This document shows, piece after piece, positions 10,145 through 19,600 of a stretch of DNA of 64,000 nt. The stretch is taken from assembly GCF_000969605.1 (NCBI RefSeq), contig NZ_JZUE01000007.1, positions 1 through 64,000 on the forward strand, read 5' to 3'. A program made the position numbers and the translations under genes. Position 1 is the stretch's first letter; each line of letters opens with the position of its first letter. The notes under the pieces were generated by a model. The model had not been told where the DNA came from. It did not search any database and was given only the letters and a program-made list of their open reading frames with translations. This stretch comes from Aquincola tertiaricarbonis. GTDB lineage: Bacteria; Pseudomonadota; Gammaproteobacteria; Burkholderiales; Burkholderiaceae_C.

Positions 10145-10768
10145 ATGAGCACCGAGCTGCCGCTGTTCCCGCTGCAGACGGTGCTGTTTCCCGGCGGCCG
10201 GCTGAACCTCAAGGTGTTCGAGGCACGCTACCTGGACATGGTGGGCGACTGCCTGCGCCAGCAGCGCCCCTTCGGCGTGGTGTGCCTGCAGGCCGGCGGC
10301 GAGATGCAGCGCAAGGACCAGGACGGCAACCCGGCCCCGGTGCGCTTCCACGACATCGGCGTGCAGGCGCACATCGACGAGGTGGACGCCGAGCAGGCCG
10401 GCATCCTGCACATCCGCTGCAGCGGCCGCGAGCGCTTTGCGCTGCAGAACCCGCGCCGCCAGCCCGACGGCCTCTGGCTGGCGGACGTGGCGCTGCTGCC
10501 GGCCGACGAGCTGGCCTTGCCGCCGGACGAGATGGACGACACGGTGCAGTCGCTGCGCGAAGCCATCGAGGCCATGCGGCGCGAAGGCGCCGAGCCCTTC
10601 ATCCCGCCCTATCGTTTTTCGGACGCCGGCTGGGTGGCCAACCGTTGGTGCGAGATCCTGCCCATCAGCCTGGCTGCCAAGCAGAAGCTGATGGCGCTGG
10701 ACGACCCGCTGGCGCGCCTGAAGCTGGTGGACGAATTCCTGCGCGACCAGGGCGTGATCGGCGGCTAG
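10145..10768 (+). CDS. Lon N-terminal (substrate-binding) domain protein
   Basis: A 207-residue stand-alone LON substrate-binding domain (PF02190), starting LPLFPLQTVLFPGGRLNLKVFEARY. No ATPase or protease domain follows, so it is not Lon itself. Such proteins are common in proteobacteria and poorly characterised. It starts four bases after rapZ, and its TAG stop overlaps the TAG stop of mutY on the other strand. Confidence 0.9.
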   Translation: MSTELPLFPLQTVLFPGGRLNLKVFEARYLDMVGDCLRQQRPFGVVCLQAGGEMQRKDQDGNPAPVRFHDIGVQAHIDEVDAEQAGILHIRCSGRERFALQNPRRQPDGLWLADVALLPADELALPPDEMDDTVQSLREAIEAMRREGAEPFIPPYRFSDAGWVANRWCEILPISLAAKQKLMALDDPLARLKLVDEFLRDQGVIGG

Positions 10769-11916
10769 GCACTCCCCAGCAGCTTGCGGATCGGCGCCGG
10801 CAGGCCCAGCGCCATCGCCTCGTCCAGCGTGAACCAGCGGCCGGCGGGCAGCGTCGCTTCCACCGCCTGCAGCGCCGGGCCCTGCAGGGCGTCGGGCAGC
10901 CGGTGGTGCAGCGGCTGCAGCGCCCAGTCGAAATGCGTCAGCACATGCTCGAAGGGCGGCAGCGTGGTGGCCACGCCCGGCCAGCTGGCGCTCAGGCGCC
11001 TCGGCTCGGCCAGGTCGTCGAAGGGCGGCAGGCTCCACAGGCCGGCCCACACACCGGTGTCCGGCCGCTGCACCAGCCACACGCGGTCGGCCTGCTGCAG
11101 CCACAGCAGCGCATTGCTGCGGGCGCCGCGCTTGAGCTTGCGGGTCTTCACCGGATAGCGCTCCGGCTGGCCTTCGCGCCGGGCCACGCACACGGGCTGC
11201 AGCGGGCACAGCAGGCACTGTGGCCGTCGCACGGTGCATACGGTGGCGCCCAGGTCCATCAGGCCCTGGGTGTAGGCCTCGATGCCCTGGGCGGGCAGCA
11301 GCGCCTCGGCCTGCTGCCACAGCTGGCGTTCCTGTGCGGCCACGGCCAGGTCGCCGCCGAAGCCCAGCGCGCGCGTCAGCACCCGCTTGACGTTGCCGTC
11401 CAGGATGGCGGCCCGCTCACCGAAGCAGAAGGCGGCGATGGCCGCCGCGGTCGAACGGCCGATGCCCGGCAGCGTGGCCAGCACCGCGCTGCTGCGCGGG
11501 AAGGCGCCGCCGTGCTCGGCCATCACGGCCTGCGCGCAGCGGTGCAGGTTGCGGGCGCGGCGGTAGTAGCCCAGGCCGCTCCACAGTGCCAGCACATCAT
11601 CGAGCGGCGCGGCGGCCAGCGCGGCGACGTCGGGAAAGCGCTGCAGGAAGCGCGGGTAGTAAGCCAGCACCGTGGACACCTGCGTCTGCTGCAGCATGAT
11701 TTCCGACAGCCACACGCGGTAGGCGTCGCGCGTGCCCTGCCAGGGCAGCCCGTGCCGGCCGTGGGTGAGCTGCCAGCCGACGACCCGCTCGGCCACGCCG
11801 GGCGTGGCGGCTTCGGTGGGCGGGGCGGGCGGCATGCAGGCGGCGGCAACGGGTTCAGCGGAGGAAACGGCGTCGGCATTCATCCGCGCATCATCCGACA
11901 CGCAGGCCGCTGGCAC
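10765..11916 (-). CDS. mutY: A/G-specific adenine glycosylase MutY
   Basis: Removes adenine mispaired with 8-oxoguanine. The 383 residues include MLQQTQV, the helix-hairpin-helix LPGIGRSTAAAI, the catalytic Asp in AILDGNVKRVL, the [4Fe-4S] loop with spacing C-x6-C-x2-C-x5-C (CTVRRPQC then LLC and C), and a C-terminal NUDIX-like domain. The N-terminus carries about 30 extra residues rich in Ala and Pro; a later start is possible. It completes the oxidised-guanine repair set with mutM, about 3 kb away. Confidence 0.96.
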   Translation of the reverse strand: MPAACVSDDARMNADAVSSAEPVAAACMPPAPPTEAATPGVAERVVGWQLTHGRHGLPWQGTRDAYRVWLSEIMLQQTQVSTVLAYYPRFLQRFPDVAALAAAPLDDVLALWSGLGYYRRARNLHRCAQAVMAEHGGAFPRSSAVLATLPGIGRSTAAAIAAFCFGERAAILDGNVKRVLTRALGFGGDLAVAAQERQLWQQAEALLPAQGIEAYTQGLMDLGATVCTVRRPQCLLCPLQPVCVARREGQPERYPVKTRKLKRGARSNALLWLQQADRVWLVQRPDTGVWAGLWSLPPFDDLAEPRRLSASWPGVATTLPPFEHVLTHFDWALQPLHHRLPDALQGPALQAVEATLPAGRWFTLDEAMALGLPAPIRKLLGSA

Positions 11917-11930
11917 GGTGGCACCGCTCA

Positions 11931-12089
11931 GAACCTGTGAGCGAACCGGTCGCGACCGAGCGGCGCGACAGGGCGGCCTGGATCCAGGCGCAAAGCGCAG
12001 CCATAGCTCGGGCTATGGCGAGCATTTGCAACGACGAGCCGGGTCGTCAGGGCGCGTTAAGCGGGCGTGAGTGGTTCGTTCACAGGTTC
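11931..12089. mobile_element. MITE-like inverted-repeat element (159 bp)
   Basis: The two ends are inverted repeats of 17 bp with one mismatch: GAACCTGTGAGCGAACC at 11931-11947 and its near reverse complement at 12073-12089. The element is flanked by a 3-bp direct repeat TCA (11928-11930 and 12090-12092), as expected of a target duplication. Inside lie short perfect palindromes: 11948-11957, 11976-11989 (GCCTGGATCCAGGC) and 12000-12019 (8-bp stem). No transposase is encoded. TNA-type 3-bp duplications are known for some IS5-family (IS1031-group) elements, so it may be mobilised by such a transposase; that is inference. Confidence 0.6.
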
Positions 12090-14144
12090 TCAGCCGGCGC
12101 CCTGGCGGCTGCGGCCGGCGGCCGCGGAATGCACCAGTGTCAGTGGCGCGGGCTCCTGCCGCTCCGGCGCGGGAAAGCTCAGCGGAATGTCCACCGTGGC
12201 CGCGCTGCGCAGCGCCAGCGAACGCAGCGCCATCGCCTGCGCATGCACCTGCTCGCCCAGCCGCTCCCAGTGGCGGTGCTGCGCCTCCAGCTCGGCAATG
12301 CGGCCGGCCAGCTCGCCGGCGGCGCTGTGGGCGCGGGTGAGCGTGTCGCGGCGGCGCTCGAAGGCCCGGCGGCGGTCACGCAGCTGCACGTCCACCTGCA
12401 CGGTGACGATCTGGCTCCACCGCTCCAGCTCATGCGCCTGGTGCTCGAAGATCACCTCCAGCTTGGACAACAGCATGCGCAGGAACTGCTCCATCTGCCG
12501 CTCGTCGCCCAGCCGCAGCGCATACGGCAGGCCCAGGTAGCGGCCGTAGTTGCGCTCGATCAGGTCGATCTCCGACAGCGCACGGGCCGGCGCCGGCGCC
12601 GCGCCCGGTGCCAGCGCGAAGCCGAAGTCGGTGTTCAGCTGCTGGTAGCTGGCCGTCAGCATGGCCTGCACCTCGGTGCCCAGCCCGCCGGCGCGCTGCA
12701 GCAGCGCACGCAGCCGCCCGCACAACGCGGAGAACGCCTTGCGCGCCCGCAGGTTCAGCATGCGGCCGGTGGATTCGCGCTGCATCTGCTGGACCTCGGT
12801 GCGCAATTGCTCGGCCGACAGCAGCTGCAGGGCATCGCCCACCAGGCGCGACTGCACCGAGCGCAGGGCGGCCAGCCGCGAGGTGCAGCGCTCGAATTCC
12901 TGCGCTTCGGTGTCCAGCCGCTCCAGCGTCCACTGCACCTTGGCCGCGCTCTTGCCGCGCACCTCGCGCAGTTCGGAGAGCTGCTCGTGGATCTGCCGGC
13001 GCTGGTCCGCCACCCGGCGCGTGGCCTGCGCCTCCACCGTGGCGGTGCCGCCCAGCAGCAGTTCCGACAGCACCTGGCGGCGGCGTGGCAGCAGCTGCGA
13101 CACCAGCGCATCCTCCAGCGCCGCCAGGCCGCCGGCATGGCTGCTGGCCGCATCCGCGAGCGCGCCCTGGCGCACCCGGGCCACCAGCGCCTGGCGGGCA
13201 GAGATCGGATAGACCGCCGCCTCCGGCACGCCCAGCGTGCTGGCCACGCCGGCGCATTGGCGCGTGATCTGCGCCTGCACCTCGGCCTCGGGCAGCAGCG
13301 GATCGGCCAGGGTGTCCACCTTGTTCAGCACCACGTAGCGGGCCGGGCCGTGGCCGCCCAGGTGCTCATGCCACACCGCCAGCTCCGACTGCGTGACCCC
13401 GGTGTCGGCCGCCACCACGAAGACGATGGCATGCGCGGTGGGCAGCAGAGAGAGCGTCAGCTCCGGTTCCGCGCCCACGGCATTCAGGCCCGGCGTGTCC
13501 AGCACCACCAGGCCGCGGCGCAGCAGCGGATGCGGATAGTTGACGACCGCATGCCGCCAGGCGGGGATGTCCACCAGGCCGTCGGGCCGCAGGCGGGGCC
13601 CGCTGCCACCGTCGGCGGCGTCCGGTGCCTGGGGCGCCAGGCCCAGGGCCCGCGCTTCTTCCAGCGACACCGCCTTCGTGCGGGTGAGCTCCTGCAGGGC
13701 CTGCGCCACCTGCTCGGGCTGGCTGGTGTCCAGGCGCAGCCGCTTCCAGCGGGCGGACTGGGTGCGCAGCACCGCCAGCGGCGCGGCTTCCAGCCGGGTC
13801 TCGATCGGCAGCAGCGCCAGCAGCGGCGGCAGCGCATCGTCATGGCCCAGCTCCACCGGGCACATCGTCGTGCGGCCGGGCGTGGCCGGCAGCATGCGGC
13901 GGCCGGTGTCGGCGAAGAAGATGGCGTTGATCAGCTCCGACTTCCCGCGCGAGAACTCGGCCACGAAGGCCACCACCAGCTGGTCGCTGGCCAGGCGCGC
14001 CTGCAGCGTGGCCAGCACCTGGGCCAGGCCCTCGTCCAGCAGGTCGTCGGCGCCCAGCGTCTGCCCGAAGGCATGCACCTGGCGCCCGGCCTCCTCGCGC
14101 CAGGAGGCCAGGGCATCGAGGTGATGGGCGAAGGTGAACTCCAT
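12090..14144 (-). CDS. Dynamin-family GTPase
   Basis: A 684-residue dynamin-like large GTPase. The G1 loop is AEFSRGKS (about 62-69), G2 Thr lies in TPGRTTMCP, G3 is LDTPGLNAVG and G4 is LNKVDTL. Long predicted helices follow (about 300-680), typical of the stalk. Bacterial dynamin-like proteins remodel membranes; this subgroup is uncharacterised as far as I know. Its stop codon TGA coincides with one copy of the TCA target duplication of the adjacent inverted-repeat element. A long plus-strand open frame across the gene is a high-GC shadow. Confidence 0.88.
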   Translation of the reverse strand: MEFTFAHHLDALASWREEAGRQVHAFGQTLGADDLLDEGLAQVLATLQARLASDQLVVAFVAEFSRGKSELINAIFFADTGRRMLPATPGRTTMCPVELGHDDALPPLLALLPIETRLEAAPLAVLRTQSARWKRLRLDTSQPEQVAQALQELTRTKAVSLEEARALGLAPQAPDAADGGSGPRLRPDGLVDIPAWRHAVVNYPHPLLRRGLVVLDTPGLNAVGAEPELTLSLLPTAHAIVFVVAADTGVTQSELAVWHEHLGGHGPARYVVLNKVDTLADPLLPEAEVQAQITRQCAGVASTLGVPEAAVYPISARQALVARVRQGALADAASSHAGGLAALEDALVSQLLPRRRQVLSELLLGGTATVEAQATRRVADQRRQIHEQLSELREVRGKSAAKVQWTLERLDTEAQEFERCTSRLAALRSVQSRLVGDALQLLSAEQLRTEVQQMQRESTGRMLNLRARKAFSALCGRLRALLQRAGGLGTEVQAMLTASYQQLNTDFGFALAPGAAPAPARALSEIDLIERNYGRYLGLPYALRLGDERQMEQFLRMLLSKLEVIFEHQAHELERWSQIVTVQVDVQLRDRRRAFERRRDTLTRAHSAAGELAGRIAELEAQHRHWERLGEQVHAQAMALRSLALRSAATVDIPLSFPAPERQEPAPLTLVHSAAAGRSRQGAG

Positions 14145-14246
14145 GTCGGGCGGCTCGGTGTGCAGGTTCGCGAACGATGCTAGCGCAGGGGTGATGGGCG
14201 AAGCGGCAGCTTCGCTACCGCTTGCTACCGCCCAAGGCCGCCGGGC

Positions 14247-15080
14247 TCAGCGCTTCTGGCACACCGCGCAGAAGAAGGTGGAACGCTGCGCCTGCACGAT
14301 GCGCCGCACCGCCGCACCGCAGTTCGGGCAAGGCAGGCCTTCGCGGCCATACACACGCGCTTGCAATTGGAACTGCCCGTCCATGCCGTGGGCGTCGCGA
14401 AAATCCCGAAGCGTGGAGCCGCCCAGCGCCAGCGCGCGCGTCAGCGTCTCCCGCACCGCGCCCAGCAGGCGCGCGGCACGCGGGCGGCTGATGCGTTCAG
14501 CCGGCAGCCGGGGGTCGATGCGGGCCTCGAACAACGCCTCGCATGCATAGATGTTGCCGGCGCCCACGATGATGTCGCCGGCCAGCAGCGCGGCCTTGAT
14601 CGGCGTGCGCCGCCGCTGCAGCGCGGCATGGAACAGCGCCGGCGTCAGCGCCTCGTCGAACGGCTCGTGGCCCAGCGTCGCCAGCAGCTTGCCCGCCATG
14701 CCGGCATCGATGGACGGCGACCACACCACCGCGCCGAAGCGCCGCGGGTCGGTCAGCCGCAGCACGCCCAGCGAGGTATGCAGCTCGAAGTGGTCATGCT
14801 TGCCCGCCTGCCGCGCCGGCGCCGGCAGGAAGGCCAGCGATCCCGACATGCCCAGGTGCATCAGCAGGCCGCCGGCCGGCTCGCTGGGCAGCTGCAGCGG
14901 CAGCCAGAGGTACTTGCCGCGCCGCACCGTGTGGCCCACCGTCGCGCCCACCAGTTCGGCCGGATCGCGCCCCAGCGGCCAGCGCAGCGGCGCGCCCAGC
15001 ACCAGCTGCCGCACCTGCGCGCCGGCGATGCGCCCGGCAAAGCTGCGGCGCGTGGTTTCCACTTCGGGCATCTCAGGCAT
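14247..15080 (-). CDS. mutM: Formamidopyrimidine-DNA glycosylase
   Basis: Excises 8-oxoguanine and ring-opened purines and nicks the DNA. The ATG at 15080 gives [12 protein letters not shown], placing the catalytic Pro2 and Glu3 exactly as in the family; an upstream in-frame start would bury them. The 277 residues end in a zinc finger (CPNCG then CAVCQ). A 7-bp hairpin with GGCA loop (14198-14215) lies between this gene and the GTPase gene, but lacks a T-run. Confidence 0.96.
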   Translation of the reverse strand: MPEMPEVETTRRSFAGRIAGAQVRQLVLGAPLRWPLGRDPAELVGATVGHTVRRGKYLWLPLQLPSEPAGGLLMHLGMSGSLAFLPAPARQAGKHDHFELHTSLGVLRLTDPRRFGAVVWSPSIDAGMAGKLLATLGHEPFDEALTPALFHAALQRRRTPIKAALLAGDIIVGAGNIYACEALFEARIDPRLPAERISRPRAARLLGAVRETLTRALALGGSTLRDFRDAHGMDGQFQLQARVYGREGLPCPNCGAAVRRIVQAQRSTFFCAVCQKR

Positions 15081-15180
15081 GGAGGCTGCTGGCCGTGAAC
15101 ATCCAACGATTGTGGAGCGCCCGTGCTTCACCGGCCCTTGACACGGCCATGTCTAGAATCCTTCGACTCAAGGAGTCGCG

Positions 15181-16974
15181 ATGCTTGCCCTCTCTCCGCG
15201 GTGGCGTGCCGCAACCCGTCACGCCCTCGCTGCTGCACTGCTGGCCGCGGGCGTCGTCCATGCACAGGTGCCCGCCGAAGCGGCCACGCCTGCCACCGCC
15301 GCCGCTTCCACCCCGCAGAACTCACCGCTCGATGCGCCGCTTTTCTACCAGCTGCTGGTGGGCGAGATGGAGCTGCGCAACGGCGAGGCCGGCACCGCCT
15401 ACCAGGTGCTGCTGGACGCTGCCCGCCGCTCACGCGATGAGCAGCTGTTCAAGCGCGCCGTGGAAATCGCGCTGCAGGCCCGCGCCGGCGACCAGGCCCT
15501 GAGCGCCGCCCGCGCCTGGCGCATCGCCCTGCCCGACTCGGCCGAGTCCCTGCGCTACCAGGTCCAGCTGCTGATGGCGCTGAACCGCGTGCCCGAGGTG
15601 GCCGAGCCGCTGCGCGAGCTGCTGGCCCAGACGCCGGTGGTCGAGCAGCCGGGGCTCATCTCGTCGCTGCCGCGCTTCTTCCAGCGCAGCACCGACCGCA
15701 AGCAGGTGGTGGAGCTCTTCGAGCAGGTGCTGGCGCCGTACCTGGAGGCCACCGGCACCCGCGCTGCCTCGCGCGTGGCGCTGGCCCGCGCCTGGCAGGC
15801 GGCCGGCGACACGCCGCGTGCGCTCACCCTGGCGCGCCGCGCCCAGGTGGACGACCCCAGCTTCCCAGGCCCGGCGCTGCTGGCGCTGGAACTGCTGCCC
15901 GGCCAGCCCGAGGCCCAGCGCATCGTCGAGAACTACCTGGACCAGCCCAAGGCCGAGCCCGCCGTGCGCCTGGCCTATGTGCGGGTGCTGAGCGGCGCCC
16001 AGCGCTATGCCGACGCCATCAAGCAGCTGGAGGTGGTCACCCGCGCGCAGCCCGACCTGCCCGCGCCCTGGCTCACCCTGGGCGCGCTGCAGCTGGAACT
16101 GCGCCAGCCGCAGCAGGCCCAGGCGTCGCTGGAACGCTTCATCACGCTGCGGCAGGCCGCCGGCGCCCCGCCGGCCGAGGCGGAAGGCGAGGCCGCGCCC
16201 GACGATGGCGACCTGATGCAGGCCTGGCTGCTGCTGGCCCAGGCCGCCGAGCAGCGCGGCGACCTGAAGGCCGCCGATGCGTGGCTTGCAAGGATCGACA
16301 GCCCGCAGCGTGTGGTGGAAGTGCAGGCCCGCCGCGCGGTGCTGGTGGCTCGGCAGGGCCGCGTGACCGAAGCCCGCGCGCTGATCCGCGCCATCCCCGA
16401 GCGCGAGCCCGACGATGCGCGCGCCAAGGTGCTGGCCGAATCGCAGATGCTGCGCGAGGTCAAGCTTTGGCGCGAGGCGCACGACGTGCTGGCCACGGCC
16501 ACTGCGCGCCAGCCCGAGGACGCCACCCTGCTGTACGAACAGGCCATGATGGCCGAGAAGATCGACCGCCCCGCGGAGATGGAACAGCTGCTGCGCCGCG
16601 TGATCCAGCTCAAGCCCGATCACGCACATGCCTACAACGCGCTGGGCTATGCGCTGGCCGATCGCAACCAGCGGCTGCCCGAGGCACGTGAACTGATCGC
16701 CAAGGCGCTGGCGCTGTCGCCGGGCGATCCGTTCATCACCGACAGCCTGGGCTGGGTGGAATTCCGCCTGGGCAACCATGCCGAGGCGCTGCGCCTGCTG
16801 CGCAGCGCCTACAGCTCGCGCCCCGATCCCGAGATCGCCGCGCACCTGGGCGAGGTGCTGTGGTCCCAGGGCCAGCGTGACGAAGCCCTGCGCCTGTGGC
16901 GCGACGCCCAGCAGCGCGACGCCACCAACGAGGTGCTGCGCGAAACCCTGGCCCGCCTGAAGGTGAACCTGTGA
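15181..16974 (+). CDS. Exported tetratricopeptide-repeat protein
   Basis: A 597-residue protein with a Sec signal peptide (about residues 1-29, ending VHAQ) and TPR-like repeats over most of its length, clearest near the end (AHAYNALGYALADRNQRLPEARELI, given here only as the region about 480-505). Such proteins regularly precede lolB and ispE in betaproteobacteria and are probably periplasmic or envelope scaffolds. AAGGAG five bases before the ATG supports the start. The stop overlaps the GTG start of lolB by three bases. Confidence 0.88.
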   Translation: MLALSPRWRAATRHALAAALLAAGVVHAQVPAEAATPATAAASTPQNSPLDAPLFYQLLVGEMELRNGEAGTAYQVLLDAARRSRDEQLFKRAVEIALQARAGDQALSAARAWRIALPDSAESLRYQVQLLMALNRVPEVAEPLRELLAQTPVVEQPGLISSLPRFFQRSTDRKQVVELFEQVLAPYLEATGTRAASRVALARAWQAAGDTPRALTLARRAQVDDPSFPGPALLALELLPGQPEAQRIVENYLDQPKAEPAVRLAYVRVLSGAQRYADAIKQLEVVTRAQPDLPAPWLTLGALQLELRQPQQAQASLERFITLRQAAGAPPAEAEGEAAPDDGDLMQAWLLLAQAAEQRGDLKAADAWLARIDSPQRVVEVQARRAVLVARQGRVTEARALIRAIPEREPDDARAKVLAESQMLREVKLWREAHDVLATATARQPEDATLLYEQAMMAEKIDRPAEMEQLLRRVIQLKPDHAHAYNALGYALADRNQRLPEARELIAKALALSPGDPFITDSLGWVEFRLGNHAEALRLLRSAYSSRPDPEIAAHLGEVLWSQGQRDEALRLWRDAQQRDATNEVLRETLARLKVNL

Positions 16975-17504
16975 AGCGACTGTTTCTTGCCTGGATGTCC
17001 GCCGCCGTGCTGGCCGGCTGTGCCAGCCTGCCGCCGGCCGATCCCAGCGCCGCCTCCATCAGCGGCCGGCTGGCGGTGCAGGTGGCCCAGCCGGTGGACA
17101 GCGATGCCGAACCGCGCAGCATGAGCGCCGCCTTCGAGCTGCGCGGCGATGCCCGCCTGGGCGAGCTGAGCCTGAGCGGCCCGTTGGGCAACACCCTGGC
17201 CCAGGCCCGCTGGCACGACGGCGAGGCCGAGCTCCTCACCACCGAGGGCACGCGCAAATTCCCCAGCCTGGATGCGATGTCGCAGCAGATGCTGGGCGAG
17301 CCGCTGCCGCTGGCCGCGCTGATCGACTGGCTGCGTGGCCGTCCTTGGCCGGCGGCGCCGAGCTATGCCAACGACGCGGGCTTCCAGCAGCTGGGCTGGC
17401 AGATCGACCTGCGCCGCTATGCGGACGGTGCGCTGGTGGCCGAGCGCTCCGGGGCCCCGGCCACCACCGTGCGGGTGCGGCTGGACAAGCCGTCGGCACC
17501 GTGA
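16971..17504 (+). CDS. lolB: Outer-membrane lipoprotein localisation protein LolB
   Basis: LolB receives lipoproteins from LolA and inserts them into the outer membrane, and is itself a lipoprotein. The GTG at 16971 gives a 177-residue protein with lipobox LAGC (Cys about 17) followed by the LolB core (ISGRLAV, then the PLAALIDWLRGRPW segment). Its start overlaps the upstream TPR gene and its stop overlaps the ispE GTG, so the three are one transcription unit. Confidence 0.93.
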   Translation: MKRLFLAWMSAAVLAGCASLPPADPSAASISGRLAVQVAQPVDSDAEPRSMSAAFELRGDARLGELSLSGPLGNTLAQARWHDGEAELLTTEGTRKFPSLDAMSQQMLGEPLPLAALIDWLRGRPWPAAPSYANDAGFQQLGWQIDLRRYADGALVAERSGAPATTVRVRLDKPSAP

Positions 17505-18361
17505 GCCTGGTCTCGTTGCTGGACGTCCCGGCGCCAGCCAAGCTCAACCTGTTCCTGCACATCACCGGCCGGCGCGCCGATGGCTATCACCTGCTGCAGT
17601 CGGTGTTCGTCCTCATCGACTGGGCCGACACCCTGCATTTCGAGCGCCGGGCCGACGGCCGGCTGCAACGCCACGACCTGGGCCCCGCCCTGCCCGCCGA
17701 CGACCTGAGCCTGCGCGCCGCGCGCCTGCTCCAGCAGCGCAGCGGCTGCAGCCTGGGCGTCGACATCTCGGTCGACAAGCAGGTGCCCTGGGGCGCCGGC
17801 ATGGGTGGCGGCAGTTCCGATGCGGCCACCACGCTGCTGGCGCTCAATCGGCTGTGGGGCCTGGGCTGGTCGCGGGCGCAGCTGCTCGCGCTGGCACCAC
17901 AGCTGGGTGCCGACGTGCCCTTCTTCGTGGGCGGCGACAACGCCTTCGTCGAAGGCATTGGCGAGCAGCTGAGCCCCATCGAGGTGCCTGTGCAGCGCTT
18001 TGTTGTGGTCAAGCCACAGGCTTCCCTGGCCACCGCAGAAATCTTTGCGCATCCCTTGCTGACACGGGACACAAAGCTGTCTATACTCCGAGGCTCACTT
18101 GCAGATACCGCCTTCGGTCGCAATGATCTCCAGCCACCCGCTGAAGACCGCTGCCCCGAGGTAGCCCAAGCGGCTCGGTGGCTGGCAGACCGCTTCGGCA
18201 ACAGCCGGATGACGGGCTCAGGCAGCGCGGTCTTTGCAAGAATGGACACAGGCACCAACGCCTCGCCTTCGGCGATAGACCTGACGGATCTTCCGGCAGG
18301 TTGGGTGGGACGGGAATGCCGAAGTCTGGCCAGCCACCCTTTGCGGGCCTGGGCAGATTGA
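17501..18361 (+). CDS. ispE: 4-diphosphocytidyl-2-C-methyl-D-erythritol kinase
   Basis: A GHMP kinase of the MEP pathway for isoprenoid precursors. The GTG at 17501, overlapping the lolB stop, gives 286 residues starting at [21 protein letters not shown], the family N-terminus. The ATP-binding loop is [14 protein letters not shown] and the C-terminal GSGSAVFA motif is present. A good sigma70-like promoter lies inside the gene near 18059-18087 and could drive the following tRNA-Gln and prs. Confidence 0.96.
   Translation: MSLVSLLDVPAPAKLNLFLHITGRRADGYHLLQSVFVLIDWADTLHFERRADGRLQRHDLGPALPADDLSLRAARLLQQRSGCSLGVDISVDKQVPWGAGMGGGSSDAATTLLALNRLWGLGWSRAQLLALAPQLGADVPFFVGGDNAFVEGIGEQLSPIEVPVQRFVVVKPQASLATAEIFAHPLLTRDTKLSILRGSLADTAFGRNDLQPPAEDRCPEVAQAARWLADRFGNSRMTGSGSAVFARMDTGTNASPSAIDLTDLPAGWVGRECRSLASHPLRAWAD
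18059..18087 (+). promoter_or_regulatory. Sigma70-like promoter within ispE
   Basis: CTGACA (18059-18064) and TATACT (18082-18087) are separated by 17 bases; each matches five of six consensus positions. Transcription would begin near 18094 and run through the end of ispE into tRNA-Gln and prs. This would give those genes their own supply independent of the lolB-ispE operon. The match is by eye only. Confidence 0.5.
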
Positions 18362-18394
18362 GTTGAAGGTTGTGGCGCAAGCCGCAACCTGTGT

Positions 18395-18471
18395 AGGGGA
18401 GTCGCCAAGTTGGTCAAGGCATCGGATTTTGATTCCGACATGCGAGGGTTCGAGTCCTTCCTCCCCTGCCA
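18395..18471 (+). tRNA. tRNA-Gln (TTG anticodon)
   Basis: A 77-base cloverleaf with encoded CCA. The acceptor stem AGGGGAG/CTCCCCT is fully paired, the anticodon stem CGGAT/ATTCC region holds the loop TTTTGAT with anticodon TTG, and the T loop is TTCGAGT. The position between ispE and prs is the usual one in Burkholderiales. Confidence 0.96.
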
Positions 18472-18527
18472 AATATCTTTCTTCCGCTGATCGCCGTCTC
18501 GTTCATCTGCCGCCGCCAGGGTTCGCC

Positions 18528-19490
18528 GTGCTCTTCAACACCATGCTCTTCACGGGGAACGCCAACCCCGTGCTGGCCAAGGAAATCGCCACCCACCTCG
18601 GCATCGAGCTCGGCAAGGCCAGCGTGGGCCGCTTCTCGGATGGCGAGGTCACGGTCGAGATCCAGCAGAACGTTCGCGCCCGCGACGTCTTCGTCGTGCA
18701 GTCCACCTGCGCACCGACGAACGAGAACCTGATGGAACTGCTGATCATGACGGATGCGTTGAAGCGCGCCAGCGCGCGCCGCATCACCGCCGTGATTCCC
18801 TACTTCGGCTATGCCCGTCAGGATCGCCGCCCGCGCTCGACGCGCGTGCCGATCAGCGCCAAGGTGGTCGCCAACCTGCTGGAAACCGTCGGCGTCGAGC
18901 GTGTGCTCACGATGGATCTGCACGCCGACCAGATCCAGGGCTTCTTCGACATCCCGGTCGACAACATCTACGCCTCGCCGGTGCTGCTGGCCGATGTGCA
19001 GGCCAAGCGCTACCCTGACCTCGTGGTGGTGTCGCCCGACGTCGGCGGCGTGGTGCGTGCACGGGCGCTGGCCAAGCAGCTGGGCTGCGACCTGGCCATC
19101 ATCGACAAGCGCCGCCCGAAGGCCAACGTGTCCGAGGTGATGCACGTCATCGGTGAGATCGACGGCCGCAACTGCGTGATCATGGACGACATGATCGACA
19201 CCGCCGGCACGCTGGTGAAGGCGGCCGAGGTGCTGAAGGAGCGTGGCGCCAAGAGCGTGTACGCCTACTGCACCCACGCCGTGTTCTCGGGCCCGGCGAT
19301 CGACCGCATCCAGAAGTCCCAGCTCGACGAAGTGGTGATCACCAACACGATCCCGCTGTCGGAAGCCGGCCAGGCCTGCAAGAAGATTCGCCAGCTGTCG
19401 GTGGCCTTCCTGTTCGCCGAGACCATCCGCCGCATCTCGGACGGCGAATCGGTCACCTCGTTGTTCGCCGAGCAAAACAGCAACTTCTGA
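18528..19490 (+). CDS. prs: Ribose-phosphate pyrophosphokinase
   Basis: Makes PRPP from ribose 5-phosphate and ATP, feeding nucleotide, histidine and NAD synthesis; hisG and pncB in this window both use PRPP. Starting at GTG 18528 (AGGG about six bases upstream) gives 320 residues; an ATG at 18543 would give 315, the E. coli length. Conserved segments include [15 protein letters not shown] and the PRPP loop [11 protein letters not shown]. Confidence 0.96.
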   Translation: MLFNTMLFTGNANPVLAKEIATHLGIELGKASVGRFSDGEVTVEIQQNVRARDVFVVQSTCAPTNENLMELLIMTDALKRASARRITAVIPYFGYARQDRRPRSTRVPISAKVVANLLETVGVERVLTMDLHADQIQGFFDIPVDNIYASPVLLADVQAKRYPDLVVVSPDVGGVVRARALAKQLGCDLAIIDKRRPKANVSEVMHVIGEIDGRNCVIMDDMIDTAGTLVKAAEVLKERGAKSVYAYCTHAVFSGPAIDRIQKSQLDEVVITNTIPLSEAGQACKKIRQLSVAFLFAETIRRISDGESVTSLFAEQNSNF

Positions 19491-19499
19491 CCCCATCCA

Positions 19500-19530
19500 G
19501 GCACGGGCCCTCACCGGCGCGTGCCTTTTT
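19500..19530 (+). terminator. Rho-independent terminator or attenuator after prs
   Basis: GGCACG (19500-19505) pairs with CGTGCC (19520-19525), followed directly by five T residues. It lies between prs and rplY, about 70 bases before the rplY start, so it may terminate or reduce read-through into rplY. Confidence 0.6.
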
Positions 19531-19600
19531 CGTTGCAGGCCCCATGGCCTGCCCATCCAGGCACCTGGTCGCGGGTGCCTCACTTTTTTGGAGTGAAACC

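Noticed and set aside
11937-14183. Long plus-strand open frame starting within the inverted-repeat element
   Set aside because: It is antisense to the dynamin-like GTPase gene, whose G motifs are intact; the translated sequence is Gln/Arg/Ala-rich noise.
15138-15159. TTGACA and TAGAAT upstream of the TPR gene
   Set aside because: The hexamers are attractive singly, but only 10 bases separate them, too close for a sigma70 promoter.
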